This document shows positions 38,575 to 47,053 of a stretch of DNA of 64,000 nucleotides, in pieces. The position numbers and the translations under genes were made by a program. The stretch comes from Segatella copri (GTDB lineage: Bacteria; Bacteroidota; Bacteroidia; Bacteroidales; Bacteroidaceae): contig NZ_CP137557.1 of assembly GCF_019249655.2 (NCBI RefSeq), forward strand, positions 743,501-807,500, written 5' to 3'. The number at the start of each line of letters is the position of its first letter. The first letter of the stretch is position 1. The notes below the pieces were generated by a model. It was not told the DNA's origin. It searched no databases and saw nothing but the letters and a program-made list of their open reading frames with translations.

Positions 38575-39756
38575 TTATAAGTCGACACGCTGTATGCGCT
38601 TGCTCCAGTCGAGGATGGAGATGCCGAGTTGCATATACTGCCACTGGTCGCCTTTGAGGAAGAAGTCGAGCTTGTAGTCGTATTCTCTATCCAGGAACTC
38701 CTGTGCCGAATAGTTCATGTTCTCGAAGGCTCCTCTGCCTTGGGCGAGACAATCGGCTAGGTTGATGCGGACCACCTCTTCGCCCGTCTTCTTATTCCAG
38801 ATGCTCAGTATCGCATTCTTGTCATTCTCGGTTACGGGATGAAGTACGACTCTACTGAACATCAGGGCTGCGATGGCTGTTCGTTCTGTTACTTTGCCAT
38901 CTTGATCCTTGAATTCGGTGGTCCATGTCTTGTATGGAGTGTATCTTAACTCCTCGTCGGGGAGGAGGGAATTGTCGTAGTTGATGTAGCCGTTGGCATC
39001 GGTTATCTGATAACTGAAGTCGTCGGCATTGATGTTGGTAGGCTCGTTGAGCTGGTGCAGTCGGACGGTGAGCTGCTTGGTATCTCTGACGAGGCTGATG
39101 GTATGTTTTGTTACCTGTAAGTCTTTTACTTCTACGAGATGGTCGCTGAGTCCCTGCCAGAGTGTGTCGAGTGGGAGAGATTGATTCTCTACGACAGCTG
39201 GATTATCCTCCGGGTCGTTGCCGTCAGGGCTTTGGGCATTCTGGCGATTCGGACTGGTGCGGTCGAGCCTTACATTCAAATCCTTGATGTCGCTGCCTAC
39301 CTGGGGAATGGCGATTTGGAATTTGGCTCCATTATGCGTACGGGTTTCTTCGTATTTCTTCTGGAAGGCGAAGGTGGCGAAGCGATATTTGCCCGGTTCC
39401 AGATTCAGGCGCATGGTATAGTTATGGTCTTTCAGCGGCTGCGATGTCGCACTGTTGTAGGCATCTTGGCGAGTGATGAATTTACCCTGCTGATCATATA
39501 CGAACACGCTAACTCCGCCTACATGATCATTGAACATGTCGGCACGTTGCACGTTGTAGTCGTACTTGAACTGCAGGTCAACTCCCATATCGCAAGAAGG
39601 GAGGTCGTCGTGCATCAAGTCGTTGCAGCTGCTGAGCATGCTGCCGAGAGCGACGATGCTGCTGAATGCTGCCGTGCGGCTGATAGCTGCCAAGCTGTCG
39701 AATCCCCATTCCATGCGTATATTCTTGATCCAACTATGTAACTTATTGTTTGCCAT
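38575..39756 (-). CDS. Mfa2/FimB-family fimbrial anchor lipoprotein
   Basis: A 393-residue protein with lipobox MLSSC near residue 44. Its long N-region suggests the second ATG (39714) may be the true start. The Mfa2/FimB core is clear: DLPSCDMGVDLQFKYDYN, HVGGVSVFVYDQQGKFITRQ, MRLNLEPGKYRFATFA. Proteins of this family terminate and anchor Mfa-type fimbriae in the outer membrane. It directly follows the major fimbrillin gene after a 143-nt gap with a hairpin. Confidence 0.88.
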   Translation of the reverse strand: MANNKLHSWIKNIRMEWGFDSLAAISRTAAFSSIVALGSMLSSCNDLMHDDLPSCDMGVDLQFKYDYNVQRADMFNDHVGGVSVFVYDQQGKFITRQDAYNSATSQPLKDHNYTMRLNLEPGKYRFATFAFQKKYEETRTHNGAKFQIAIPQVGSDIKDLNVRLDRTSPNRQNAQSPDGNDPEDNPAVVENQSLPLDTLWQGLSDHLVEVKDLQVTKHTISLVRDTKQLTVRLHQLNEPTNINADDFSYQITDANGYINYDNSLLPDEELRYTPYKTWTTEFKDQDGKVTERTAIAALMFSRVVLHPVTENDKNAILSIWNKKTGEEVVRINLADCLAQGRGAFENMNYSAQEFLDREYDYKLDFFLKGDQWQYMQLGISILDWSKRIQRVDL

Positions 39757-39854
39757 GATGCTTTTTGGTTATTATCAATATAATGTTTCAGAATATCAGG
39801 TTGTGTTTCTAGCTTCCACTATGGTGAAGCAGAAAACACAACTCGTATGTTTTA

Positions 39855-39886
39855 ACGAAGGCGGGAGCCTAAGCTCCGCCTTTCGT
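39855..39886 (-). terminator. Attenuating hairpin between fimbrillin and anchor genes
   Basis: A GC-rich stem, ACGAAGGCGGGAGC with GCTCCGCCTTTCGT, interrupted by two small bulges. There is no strong T run on the minus strand, so it more likely attenuates or stabilises the fimbrillin mRNA than ends the operon. Confidence 0.6.
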
Positions 39887-39899
39887 AGTTATTACGCTA

Positions 39900-41648
39900 T
39901 TACAAATCTATCTTCTGTGAACGCTTAGCCCACTTGAGGATCTTAACCTCTACGTTGATGTACTGATCGTTAACGTCGTCGGGATCTGTAGGATTAACCT
40001 TAGGAACGTCAGGATAACCAGGACCACTAACGCTATGTACAGAAAGCTCATACCAGTTGTTACGGAGAACACCGTAGCGACCAAGCCAGTTGGCATTGTT
40101 ACTGTTGTATGTATCATTACCGGCTTCCCACTTAGTAAGGTCATCGCCGAAGTGCTTTACACGTGCTATGTAGTAAGAAACACCACTCGCGAAAGTAGAC
40201 AAACCAACAGCTGCTTCTGTTGGAGTTGCAGCCTTAAAGCCGAGCTTTTCATTGAGCTGATTAACCTCAGCAGGTTTAAGAGCATCTCCTCCAACATGAG
40301 TAACATTAGCAGCGGCAACAAAATGAACTCCTGGCTTTGTCAAGTCATTTTCAGTAGCATCAAGCGTTACAGTTACCTTTGAAGCTTCAGCCTCTTTAAG
40401 AACCTCCATAGCCTTAGCCTGAATCTGAGCCTTTACCTTATCAGCATTCCACAACTGAGAGCTGTTACCCATCTTGTAGAAAGTCTCTCCATCTGTAAAA
40501 CCATCAGGTGTGTACTTAGCAGAGAACAAAACTCGTGTTGTCTGACCCTGCACCATGTGATCAATGTCGAAAGTATTCTCAAGGCAGTACTGAGGCTTCT
40601 TGGCTTCCTCACCAGTCTTAAACGCTTTTGATAGGTCTGTTTGGTTTGCTACCAGGTTAAACTCGCCTTCGCAAGCGGCAACATTAGCTAAATCTTTCTT
40701 GTAGTTAGGATCTACTCCCCAATATACGCGTGGGAACTCTCCACGCTTGTCATGGAAACGATCCATTGTTGCACCATTTTTAGCAGCAGGAGTAACAGTT
40801 TCCTTCCAAATATCTGGCCACAAATCATCAGAAGCAGTTACATGTACAGGGAATGTCTTGGTGTTGGTAACGTCAAGAGTCCAACCAGTAATGTCAACCT
40901 TGTCACCATTATAGTTGCCACTTGTAATATCAACGTGCTTTTTTTCAGAACCATCTTCAAGAGAAACCTTAGCAAGACCACGCTCTACATATACTGTAGT
41001 AGCCTCTGAATTCTCAGCTTGCTGCTTAGAAGCACAAATATTCTTAATCGCTACAAGAGTTGTAGGAGTTTCATTGGCAACATACATAGGAGCATTAGCC
41101 ATAAAGAAACCATTGTCATACTCCGAGTATTTGTCAGTTGCGTTAGCAGCTATTTTGCTCCACTCAGCAAATGATTGGTTTTTAGTAGGAAAATTGATTT
41201 TTGCAGCTGTTGTTGTATGGTTATTAAGAACAATAAGAGCATAATAATCATTTGCGCCAACTTTAGCATTATTAAGTTTGGCAGTCAACTTGGCTGTTGT
41301 GGTAATACCAGTTGCGTCGCTTGATGTCCAAGGCTCCATATTACCAAGTTCTACAGCTTCCTTGTATTCATAGGCACCAGTAGTAGCATTTTTCTGGAAG
41401 AGAAGAAGAGTTGCATCCTTAACAGCATACTCATTCTTGTCACCATTCTCAAATGATGGTGAACCTGATGGTGTATCATCTGCACGTGTTCCACTTGTTG
41501 TAGGCAAGTTGATAGAGAAAGATGCATAGCTTGCACCTGATACATTCTCACTTGAACCATTACCACCATTTACTAAGTCGTTGTTGCTAGAGCAACTAGC
41601 AGTCATAGCAGCCAAAACTGCCAATCCAAAGAAATGTTTAATTCTCAT
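39900..41648 (-). CDS. Mfa1-family major fimbrial subunit (fimbrillin) precursor
   Basis: A 582-residue lipoprotein precursor (lipobox MTASC, Cys19). The N-terminal prodomain contains YASFSINLPTTSGTRADD. The GTR-AD junction resembles the arginine site where mature fimbrillins of Porphyromonas and Bacteroides are cut before strand exchange. DATLLLFQKNATTGAYEY and later WYELSVHSVSGPGYPDVPK are typical Mfa1 features; the C-terminus carries VEVKILKWAKRSQKIDL. It should polymerise into the fimbrial shaft. Confidence 0.9.
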   Translation of the reverse strand: MRIKHFFGLAVLAAMTASCSSNNDLVNGGNGSSENVSGASYASFSINLPTTSGTRADDTPSGSPSFENGDKNEYAVKDATLLLFQKNATTGAYEYKEAVELGNMEPWTSSDATGITTTAKLTAKLNNAKVGANDYYALIVLNNHTTTAAKINFPTKNQSFAEWSKIAANATDKYSEYDNGFFMANAPMYVANETPTTLVAIKNICASKQQAENSEATTVYVERGLAKVSLEDGSEKKHVDITSGNYNGDKVDITGWTLDVTNTKTFPVHVTASDDLWPDIWKETVTPAAKNGATMDRFHDKRGEFPRVYWGVDPNYKKDLANVAACEGEFNLVANQTDLSKAFKTGEEAKKPQYCLENTFDIDHMVQGQTTRVLFSAKYTPDGFTDGETFYKMGNSSQLWNADKVKAQIQAKAMEVLKEAEASKVTVTLDATENDLTKPGVHFVAAANVTHVGGDALKPAEVNQLNEKLGFKAATPTEAAVGLSTFASGVSYYIARVKHFGDDLTKWEAGNDTYNSNNANWLGRYGVLRNNWYELSVHSVSGPGYPDVPKVNPTDPDDVNDQYINVEVKILKWAKRSQKIDL

Positions 41649-41680
41649 AATTGATGTGATTTTATTGTTAGTTATTACTT

Positions 41681-43048
41681 TTATTGTTCCGCCTTCATTT
41701 CCTCGTAGATCTTTCTGATACGCTCAGCCTCCTTCGAGTTTCCTGCCTTGGCAAGATGTTTCTCGGCAGTTACGAGGTCGCCTTTCTGCAAATCTGTGCA
41801 GGCGGCATTGAGATTGGCTGTCTCATCATCCGGGAAGAGACGGACGGCAATATCAAATACCTCGTTGAACTCTGGAGAACCAGGCTCATAGGTCTGTGCC
41901 ACCAGATACATCTCCTGTAATGACAACTGCTGAGGCTTGGTCTTCAGGATTACCTTTGCCTCCTCAATGTCGAAAGGACGAACGGTATAGGTTACCGTAT
42001 AGTCGCTGTGGCGCAAACGAGGATAAATCTCACTCATGATGTAGCGATAGCTAGCCGGATAAAGCTTCTTGATTTTCTGGTCCTTTGCATCGGGTGCCAA
42101 GGATGAGTTGGCAACGGCAAGGATGGCAGACTTATCGGCTAAGTTGCTGGCTCCCACCTTCTTCTTGAATCCTTCCCAGTCTTCCGGGGTGGCGTGATAG
42201 GTGAAGAGCTTTTTATCGATAGTGTAGAGATTGCATACATAATTGCGCAGGGCAGCCGCACGGTTGTTGGCGAGTCGCACATTGTTGTCGTAAGGACCAT
42301 CCGGCGACGCATAGCCATGAATATCGATATTGGTGATGCTCACATCCTTGTCGTTCTTTACGAGGTCGATGGTGGATGTAATCTTTCTCAGCTCTGTGGC
42401 ATTCTCACGGAAGTCGGCGAGGATATCGCTCTTGTTGAGCTTGAAGCTCAGGTAAGCTTCACCCTTTTCGGCTCTCACCTTGATGGCTTCAGCCTTTGGC
42501 TTCACGTAATGGTCGCGACCAATCTTGGGTATTGGGTTGATGACCGCCATCTGGGTGGTATCCTGATCCATCAGGTTGCCGCATCCGCAGAGGTCTTCCG
42601 TCATGGAGAGGTTGAAAGCCTTCATCCACTTCCTGTAGGGAAGGGTCTGCGAGAAGAGCACCTGCTGTTCGGTATCATTCCTGCGTCTCACTACCACTGC
42701 CTGGCTGTTTTTCAGTTTGCTGCTTTTGCGCAGGTATCTGATGTTCTGGTTTTTGCCATTGATGATAATGGGATTCAGGGCGATGGTATCTTCTCCGGCA
42801 ATAAGCGGAGTGAAAACCAGCTGTTGCTCTGATTTGAGCTGCAGACTATCGAGATGGAGTCGGAAAGCAACCTTCAGACTGTCGCTCTTCTTCTGTGTCA
42901 AGACGCTGTCTATCAGAATCTTGCCTCCAGCCAACCGTAGCTGCGAATCATCTATCTTCTGGGCTTGGACAGTCAATGCGCTCTGTGCAAACAGAATGCA
43001 AAGGGGCGAAATGACCGCATAAAGCTTCATTTTCTTCATATTCTTCAT
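41681..43048 (-). CDS. DUF3868/OmpA-type periplasmic protein of the fimbrial operon
   Basis: A 455-residue exported protein (signal peptide ending near TVQAQ). The N-terminal DUF3868 beta domain (about 35-190: LRLAGGKILIDSVL, YRKWMKAFNLSMTEDLCGCG) is followed by an OmpA-like peptidoglycan-associated region (about 250-300: ITNIDIHGYASPDGPYDNNVRL, NRAAALRNYV). TPR-like helices at the end include LVTAEKHLAKAGNSKEAERI. This gene class typically sits just upstream of Mfa1-type fimbrillin genes, probably linking the assembly apparatus to the cell wall. Confidence 0.88.
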   Translation of the reverse strand: MKNMKKMKLYAVISPLCILFAQSALTVQAQKIDDSQLRLAGGKILIDSVLTQKKSDSLKVAFRLHLDSLQLKSEQQLVFTPLIAGEDTIALNPIIINGKNQNIRYLRKSSKLKNSQAVVVRRRNDTEQQVLFSQTLPYRKWMKAFNLSMTEDLCGCGNLMDQDTTQMAVINPIPKIGRDHYVKPKAEAIKVRAEKGEAYLSFKLNKSDILADFRENATELRKITSTIDLVKNDKDVSITNIDIHGYASPDGPYDNNVRLANNRAAALRNYVCNLYTIDKKLFTYHATPEDWEGFKKKVGASNLADKSAILAVANSSLAPDAKDQKIKKLYPASYRYIMSEIYPRLRHSDYTVTYTVRPFDIEEAKVILKTKPQQLSLQEMYLVAQTYEPGSPEFNEVFDIAVRLFPDDETANLNAACTDLQKGDLVTAEKHLAKAGNSKEAERIRKIYEEMKAEQ

Positions 43049-43099
43049 CTTGTAAAAGAGGGTTTGATTTTGTTTTTCGCTATCTCGGTGATATTGTTT

Positions 43100-43681
43100 C
43101 TAGAATGCGTATATCAGGGAAAGGGCGGCTTTAGTTGGACCTACATAGTTGCGGTGGTCCTCGTTAAGACATTTGTCACATCTTCCGTAAAGCTTGTATG
43201 GGCTGTAGATGTATCCTAATCCGATGGATCCTTCGAGATTGAGATGCTCAGACAGCAGCCATTGGTATCCGTAGGTGAGACCACCACCGACATACCAGCC
43301 TTCGTAATGTCTTCCTTTCTCTGTCTTTGGCAAGATGCCGAAAGGCAGGTCCACATTTTTTACGTTGTATTCACCTCCAAGGGCATGGATGCCGAAGAAG
43401 TGGCCTCCAAATTTCTGGCAGGTGTACCAGCGGTACTCTGGCATTACGTTCCAGTAGCGCAATTTCTTGTCGCCTGAGAACTTCCAGGGATTCAGGGCGC
43501 CGAAAAGCTGAAAAGTGCTCTTCTTGCCCGTGCCTATTTCTAGACCAGCATTGAGCGAGGTGGTTGCCAGACCAAGCAGGTTGGTCTTCAGCGCTACCTC
43601 CTGCGCTCGGGTTACTACTGTTGAGAGAATCAGCAGCAATAACATCGGTGTTCGTTTGAACAATCTCTGCTTCTTCATCAT
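43100..43681 (-). CDS. DUF3575 outer-membrane beta-barrel-like protein, first gene of the fimbrial operon
   Basis: A 193-residue protein with a signal peptide (to about VVTRAQ), then DUF3575 motifs EVALKTNLLGLATTSLNAGLE, YWNVMPEYRWYTCQ and YEGWYVGGGLTYGYQWLLS. The DUF3575-DUF3868-Mfa1-Mfa2 gene order is the usual Bacteroidota fimbrial arrangement. The ATG at 43681 is followed by a second in-frame ATG. The promoter lies about 130 nt upstream, right beside an insertion sequence. Confidence 0.88.
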   Translation of the reverse strand: MMKKQRLFKRTPMLLLLILSTVVTRAQEVALKTNLLGLATTSLNAGLEIGTGKKSTFQLFGALNPWKFSGDKKLRYWNVMPEYRWYTCQKFGGHFFGIHALGGEYNVKNVDLPFGILPKTEKGRHYEGWYVGGGLTYGYQWLLSEHLNLEGSIGLGYIYSPYKLYGRCDKCLNEDHRNYVGPTKAALSLIYAF

Positions 43682-43808
43682 ATTTTTACTCTGTTGATTT
43701 TCTTACTTAAGGATAATGTTAGTTGCTTATTCTTATTATTGTCATTTACTTATTATCTCAGGTTTACCCTTGTAACAAAATGAATGTCGCCGGGTTTCCT
43801 TTTCGGTT

Positions 43809-43817
43809 GCAAATATA
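43809..43817 (-). promoter_or_regulatory. -7 box of the fimbrial operon
   Basis: TATATTTGC on the minus strand, an exact consensus match. The insertion sequence begins only 15 nt upstream (43832), so the -33 region and everything beyond has been replaced by IS sequence. Without the IS, the operator at 45274 would lie exactly 56 nt upstream of this box. Confidence 0.65.
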
Positions 43818-43831
43818 GGATGATTTTCTCA

Positions 43832-45225
43832 CAATAGTTCGTTAATAATTCAATAATGTGCTAAGCAGCTATACGCTGTAAGCACGAGAGATCTTTGAAA
43901 ATCTTGCTAATTAAAGTTCGGTTCGGGGTGTACCCGCTTGCTTTAAAAATTCGTTTCACCAGATAAATATTGGTCATCAGTGACTTGAATGAAGACATAG
44001 AATATTCCATTCCCATCTCCTTCATAGTTACCTTGGCAACATTTAGTGATGTGAACGAAGCATTGAAAGCAAAATCGAGTTTCCACTTATCGCGAGCCTG
44101 GCAGTCCATAAGACCAGTATAGCCTTTGGCGTCACGAAAGCAAAATTCGATCTGGAACCTGGTTCTATAATAAAGAAGTACTTCTTCACCCGAAAGTGAG
44201 GTGTCTGTAGAGAAGAATAGTTTCTTCTTGCCATTCGGCATCTGCCAGATGACAAGTCTAACTTTACACCTGAGTGCCTTGGAATAGGCTATCAAAGTAT
44301 AAGCTGTTCCTTCTATATCTTTCATCTCCATCTTCTCCATTCGAGTGAGGTCAAGATTCTTCATATCAATCTTGCCATCCTTGGTCTTGGGGCGACCACG
44401 TTTTCCAGTACGTGGACCAGCATAGACATAAAAGAGACAAGCATTGTCACGAAAGCGGCTTATCAAAGAGAACCCTTCTTTCTTTATCCCATTAACAAAT
44501 GTACTTGTAGAGAAGTAAGCATCTGCAACTATGAGGGTTGAGAGTTTAAGAAGTTCCTTGCGGTAACGCTTAATGACGCTGATATAGAAATCTACCATAG
44601 TCTTGTTTCTAAGACTCAGTTCTTTATTACTTAGCGACTGGTGTGCTTTTAACATCATGCAGTCTTTGGCATCAATATCAATGAGGCCAATACCCATGAT
44701 TTCGAGACCATGTTTAACAGACTGTGCACATCCCGACCAAAAACGACCGATATGTGGAGTCTTCTTGCCAGCTTTGCTGATGTAGCTGGGATCAATGGCA
44801 ATAGCCCATCTTCCCTGTTTACCAAAGAAGCGCTTGGCAAGTGAGACATTAAGTTTGAGCCAGTCAATGCTTTTCGACTTTTTTAAGCCGAATGCGTTGC
44901 GATAGGTTTGCTCAACATGCGAGCCATACCTCCCCATTTGGGTGAAATTTATCTTTCTTGGTATTACCATGAACAAAATTATCACCTCGATGAGTATTTT
45001 CTCGAAACTTTTTGTTAACTTTGCAGCCGAATCTTCAACTGCATCTTTAAAGATATCCATATATTGGTCAAGTCCTGTATTCATATAATTTTGCGTTTGT
45101 CGTGATTTGCAAAGTTACTGAAAATCAGCGACTTGACCAACTTTCTATAGTTAAGTTTTCATAAGCATTTCTTAATATAAGTTATTGATTTACAGACGAT
45201 TAAATATTAATTTAACGCAGTATTG
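43832..45225 (-). mobile_element. Complete IS4-family insertion sequence, 1394 bp
   Basis: Terminal inverted repeats CAATAGTTCGTTAA (43832-43845) and, read inward from the other end, CAATACTGCGTTAA (45225-45212) match in 12 of 14 positions. Both ends are flanked by the 6-bp direct repeat TTCTCA (43826-43831 and 45226-45231), the expected target duplication. The element holds one intact transposase gene. The ends and the duplication are seen directly in the sequence; removing the element also restores a regulatory spacing found at the starch promoters. Confidence 0.88.
43861..45084 (-). CDS. IS4-family DDE transposase
   Basis: A 407-residue intact transposase. The first Asp is in IAIDPSYISKAGKKTPHIG, the second in LIVADAYFSTSTF, and the third acidic residue lies in YYRTRFQIEFCFRDAK. 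The last segment fits the IS4 signature Y-(2)-R-(3)-E-(6)-K exactly. It fills almost the whole element. It is transcribed toward the fimbrial operon and no terminator is visible between its stop and the left IS end, so read-through into the fimbrial genes is possible. Confidence 0.95.
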   Translation of the reverse strand: MNTGLDQYMDIFKDAVEDSAAKLTKSFEKILIEVIILFMVIPRKINFTQMGRYGSHVEQTYRNAFGLKKSKSIDWLKLNVSLAKRFFGKQGRWAIAIDPSYISKAGKKTPHIGRFWSGCAQSVKHGLEIMGIGLIDIDAKDCMMLKAHQSLSNKELSLRNKTMVDFYISVIKRYRKELLKLSTLIVADAYFSTSTFVNGIKKEGFSLISRFRDNACLFYVYAGPRTGKRGRPKTKDGKIDMKNLDLTRMEKMEMKDIEGTAYTLIAYSKALRCKVRLVIWQMPNGKKKLFFSTDTSLSGEEVLLYYRTRFQIEFCFRDAKGYTGLMDCQARDKWKLDFAFNASFTSLNVAKVTMKEMGMEYSMSSFKSLMTNIYLVKRIFKASGYTPNRTLISKIFKDLSCLQRIAA

Positions 45226-45273
45226 TTCTCAAAGATGCTTCAAAAAAGTGATGGAAATCAAGGGAAATGAAAT

Positions 45274-45285
45274 GCAAACGTTTGC
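45274..45285. promoter_or_regulatory. LacI-family operator, site 4 (orphaned by the IS)
   Basis: A perfect GCAAACGTTTGC identical to the starch-block operators but with no adjacent gene. If the IS and one TTCTCA copy are removed, exactly 56 nt separate it from the fimbrial TATATTTGC box. The rest of 45232-45357 shows no coding potential. Confidence 0.78.
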
Positions 45286-45357
45286 ATCGCTGTGCAAAAT
45301 GTGTGGGAGCACAAAATTTGTGAATATGATATAAGTGCCTGATATATAGAAAATAAA

Positions 45358-45388
45358 AAGCGAGGGTGTAAGTTGCACACCTTCGCTT
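45358..45388 (-). terminator. Terminator of the sulfatase transcript
   Basis: A stem AAGCGAGGGTGT / ACACCTTCGCTT (11 of 12 paired) with a 7-nt loop, followed on the minus strand by a T-rich tract (CTTTTTATTTTC). Confidence 0.8.
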
Positions 45389-45466
45389 ATGAAACGTTGT
45401 TTTTTTGATGAATTTCTTTTTTGTGATTGGAGGAATGAAAGACCGGGAAAATCCGGCTTTTGGGGG

Positions 45467-45541
45467 CTATTTCAGAACTTCCATCGCCTTCTTCAGACCT
45501 CTATCCGCAGCCGAAAGCAAAAACTGTCTTTTCTTATTCAT
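45467..45541 (-). pseudogene. Chimeric 24-codon ORF: GH51-like start joined to an S41-peptidase-like end
   Basis: Reads MNKKRQFLLS then AADRGLKKAMEVLK-stop. The first half, with its start region, is identical over 34 bp (45512-45545) to the start of the GH51 gene (33030-33063). The second half resembles the last residues of the S41 peptidase encoded at 47054 (ATDRAFLKALEILK-stop), and the two 3' ends also align in DNA. It starts 25 nt past the sulfatase stop. It looks like the scar of a deletion or recombination that fused two gene ends. Confidence 0.65.
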
Positions 45542-45566
45542 TGTCTTTTGGACGAATGCACAATTG

Positions 45567-47027
45567 TTACTTGCCATCATCTGGCAAAGGCCAGTTGGGT
45601 GATGGCTTGCGGGCAGCTCTCATCTCCTTGTCGAATTCTTCTACCATTTCTGGCAGTTCCTTGGCAAGGTTGTGACTCTCCGTAGGGTCGTTCTTCAGGT
45701 TGTAGAGTTCCAGCGGAGCGTTCTTCTTGATGGTTACGCATTTCCAGTCGCCCTTTCTCGCTGCCCGCTGCTTGCCTGGAAATTCCCAGTAGAGCAGTCG
45801 GTTGTCGGTGTTGATAGGCTTACCGTCCTGATAGGTCTGCTTGCCGTAGAAGAGGGGCAGGATGTTGATGCCGCTGTAGCCTTGAGGCAGTGCCTGCTCT
45901 GAACCGGCGAGGGCTGCGAAGGTAGGCATCACATCAGGGAAGTAGATGATGTTGTCGAGCGTCTGCACGGGTACGCGGTTGGGCTGGTTCACGATGAACG
46001 GCACGCGGATGCCGCCTTCGTAGAGCTGTGCCTTTCTGCCTCGGAATCCGGCATTGCAGTTGAACAGCTTCAGTGGGGCTTGCACGGCTGCGCCGTTATC
46101 CGAAGCGAAGATGACGAGCGTGTTGTCGCGGAGCTTCAGCTTATCCAGGGTTTTCAGCAGTCTGCCGATGGCTGCATCCATGTGGGTAACGAGCGAGGCA
46201 TATCGCTTGTCGTTCATATCCCACGCTTCGTCGTCATACCACGAAGTGTTGTCGATGATGTATGGCTCGTGGGGGGCATCGTAGGCGAGATAGAGGAAGA
46301 ATGGATGGTTCCTGTTGCGTTTGATGAAGCTGATGGCATCATCGGTAGAGATGTCGGTGTTGTGCTTCACGTGCTTGTCGTGCTCGTTTGCCTTGATGTG
46401 GATGAGCTTGTCGTTGTCGAACCGGTTGTAGGGATAATAATAGGGTGAGTTCGACTCTACGGTGCTGATGAGCCAGCCGTGAAATTCGTCGAAGCCACGG
46501 TAGATAGGCGATGCCTTCGGGTCGTATCCGTCGAGATGCCACTTGTTGACCAGACAGGTTTTGTAGCCTGCGGCTTTCAGCACGGTGGCGAGGGTGGTAT
46601 CGGTGGGCAGGATGTTGGCTCTGCGCACAATGGTGGTATCGCCTTTCGGATTAATCTTGTAACCGGTCAGTCCGCCGGCTGTGCAGGTGTTGTCGCGGAT
46701 GGTTGTGTTGCCCGTGTTCTTGCCTGTCATCAGGGCGCAGCGGGAAGGCGAACTGATTCCCGAACCGGCATAGCTCTGCGTGAATCGGGTTCCCGTTTCG
46801 GCTAGATGGTCGATGTTCGGAGTCTTGATACATTGACTGCCATAGCAGGAGAGGTCGCCCAATCCGAGGTCATCGGCTAGGATGAAGACGATGTTGGGGC
46901 GGTCGGGGGTAGCCTTCTGGATGCTGTTTCCGTTGGCTTCTGGGGTAGCTGAGGCTGCGTTGGCTGCCAATCCCGGAAGGGCGGCAGCCAGACAACTGCT
47001 ACAATAGATCAGTTTCGTTTTGTTCAT
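45567..47027 (-). CDS. Sulfatase, Ser-type active site (exported)
   Basis: A 486-residue alkaline-phosphatase-superfamily sulfatase. The signal peptide ends near LAANA. Metal-binding Asp residues are in NIVFILADDLGLGD. The formylglycine motif is S92-S-P-S-R followed by CALMTGKN, so the residue to be converted is serine and an anaerobic maturase, not present in this window, is needed. FASDNGA and a C-terminal subdomain (LYNLKNDPTESHNLA) complete the fold. It resembles arylsulfatase/GalNAc-6-sulfatase-like enzymes acting on sulfated host or dietary glycans. It starts 26 nt after the S41 peptidase stop and is probably co-transcribed with it. Confidence 0.93.
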   Translation of the reverse strand: MNKTKLIYCSSCLAAALPGLAANAASATPEANGNSIQKATPDRPNIVFILADDLGLGDLSCYGSQCIKTPNIDHLAETGTRFTQSYAGSGISSPSRCALMTGKNTGNTTIRDNTCTAGGLTGYKINPKGDTTIVRRANILPTDTTLATVLKAAGYKTCLVNKWHLDGYDPKASPIYRGFDEFHGWLISTVESNSPYYYPYNRFDNDKLIHIKANEHDKHVKHNTDISTDDAISFIKRNRNHPFFLYLAYDAPHEPYIIDNTSWYDDEAWDMNDKRYASLVTHMDAAIGRLLKTLDKLKLRDNTLVIFASDNGAAVQAPLKLFNCNAGFRGRKAQLYEGGIRVPFIVNQPNRVPVQTLDNIIYFPDVMPTFAALAGSEQALPQGYSGINILPLFYGKQTYQDGKPINTDNRLLYWEFPGKQRAARKGDWKCVTIKKNAPLELYNLKNDPTESHNLAKELPEMVEEFDKEMRAARKPSPNWPLPDDGK

Positions 47028-47053
47028 GATAGTTTATTTTATATTGTTTTGAT

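Noticed and set aside
43682..43860. Invertible promoter for the fimbrial operon (phase variation)
   Set aside because: No inverted repeats flank the promoter apart from the IS ends, and no recombinase gene is nearby; the target duplication shows a simple IS insertion.
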